Source of the DNA: Spirochaetales bacterium | Lineage (GTDB): Bacteria; Spirochaetota; Spirochaetia; SZUA-6; DRHE01 | Length of the DNA: 5,884 nucleotides | Direction: 5' to 3' | Assembly: GCA_016930895.1 (NCBI GenBank) | Contig: JAFGFV010000468.1 | Coordinates: 1 to 5,884 of the forward strand | In this document: positions 5,634 through 5,884 of the stretch, one piece after another | Position numbering within the stretch: the first letter of the stretch is position 1 | Layout: each line of letters starts with the position of its first letter | Translations under genes and position numbers: made by a program | The notes under the pieces: model-generated | Told to the model about the DNA's origin: nothing | Seen by the model: only the letters and a program-made list of their open reading frames with translations | Databases searched by the model: none

Positions 5634-5884
5634 TTATTCCTCCGGCCTCAGGTAGACCAGGTCGAAATCGTTGCTGGCGTAGCCCAGCGCCGCGGTCCAG
5701 TCGACCGCGCCCTTGCGATACTCGATGCTCGTGCGCTGGTCGGCGATGGCCGTGATCAGTGGCAGGATCTCGTGTTCCCACGCTCCCAGCCCGGTGTCGT
5801 AGTAGGCCAGCTTCAGGCCCTCGAAGGTGCCGACCATCGAGTTGTTCAGGTACGATACGTAGGGCGTGACCCCATTCAGCGTGA
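5634..5884 (-). CDS. C-terminal end of an unidentified protein, faintly like a family 5 solute-binding protein
   Basis: The gene enters from the right edge on the minus strand; 82 codons are visible before TAA (5634-5636), and 73 of them end in G or C, so the frame is real. ATG at 5835-5837 is internal, because the reading frame stays open with the same codon bias to the window edge. The visible part reads as strand (LKLAYY, residues 23-28), helix (35-48), strand (TSIEYR, 51-56), D61-W62 starting a helix, then strand (FDLVYL, 73-78). That order, with a DW pair and an FDL strand, resembles the second lobe of extracellular solute-binding proteins of the peptide/nickel type (SBP_bac_5). Those usually continue for many more residues after this point, whereas this one stops four residues later (RPEE). 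The assignment is therefore tentative. It converges on the Ig-repeat gene with a 149-bp gap. Confidence 0.8.
   Translation of the reverse strand, partial: TLNGVTPYVSYLNNSMVGTFEGLKLAYYDTGLGAWEHEILPLITAIADQRTSIEYRKGAVDWTAALGYASNDFDLVYLRPEE

Overview
This is a GC-rich window (roughly two-thirds G+C by eye, with strong GC preference at third codon positions) from a Gram-negative (two-membrane) bacterium. The evidence for an outer membrane is the central gene, which ends in what looks like an outer-membrane beta-barrel with a C-terminal phenylalanine. The phylum cannot be fixed from the sequence. A high-GC spirochaete or a deltaproteobacterium-like organism is possible, but that is only an impression.

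Layout: (1) The left edge (1-262, + strand) holds the end of a cupin gene with both canonical cupin motifs intact, closest in style to the sugar-isomerase or NeuB-associated cupins. (2) A 488-bp stretch (263-750) has no convincing gene. It carries several small inverted repeats and a 10-bp hairpin just before the next ribosome binding site. (3) A 1577-codon gene (751-5484, + strand) dominates the window. It encodes a secreted protein with a signal peptide, about 13 complete bacterial Ig-like modules flanked by a half module at each end, and a C-terminal ~160-residue region that reads as an eight-stranded outer-membrane beta-barrel. (4) A 149-bp gap between convergent genes (5485-5633) contains a strong GC-rich hairpin 3 nt after the stop codon and a second small one. 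(5) The right edge (5634-5884, - strand) holds the C-terminal 82 codons of another gene. Its beta-alpha-beta pattern faintly recalls family 5 solute-binding proteins.

Nothing links the three genes into one pathway: the cupin gene is separated from the giant gene by a long gap, and the right-hand gene converges on it. The giant gene appears to be a single-gene unit with its own leader and terminator. The most interesting material lies inside it: the unusual order (long Ig rod, then a small C-terminal barrel), half modules at the two ends, a correlation between one linker type and a tri-aspartate motif, two divergent modules in the middle, and two low-complexity insertions inside late Ig modules.
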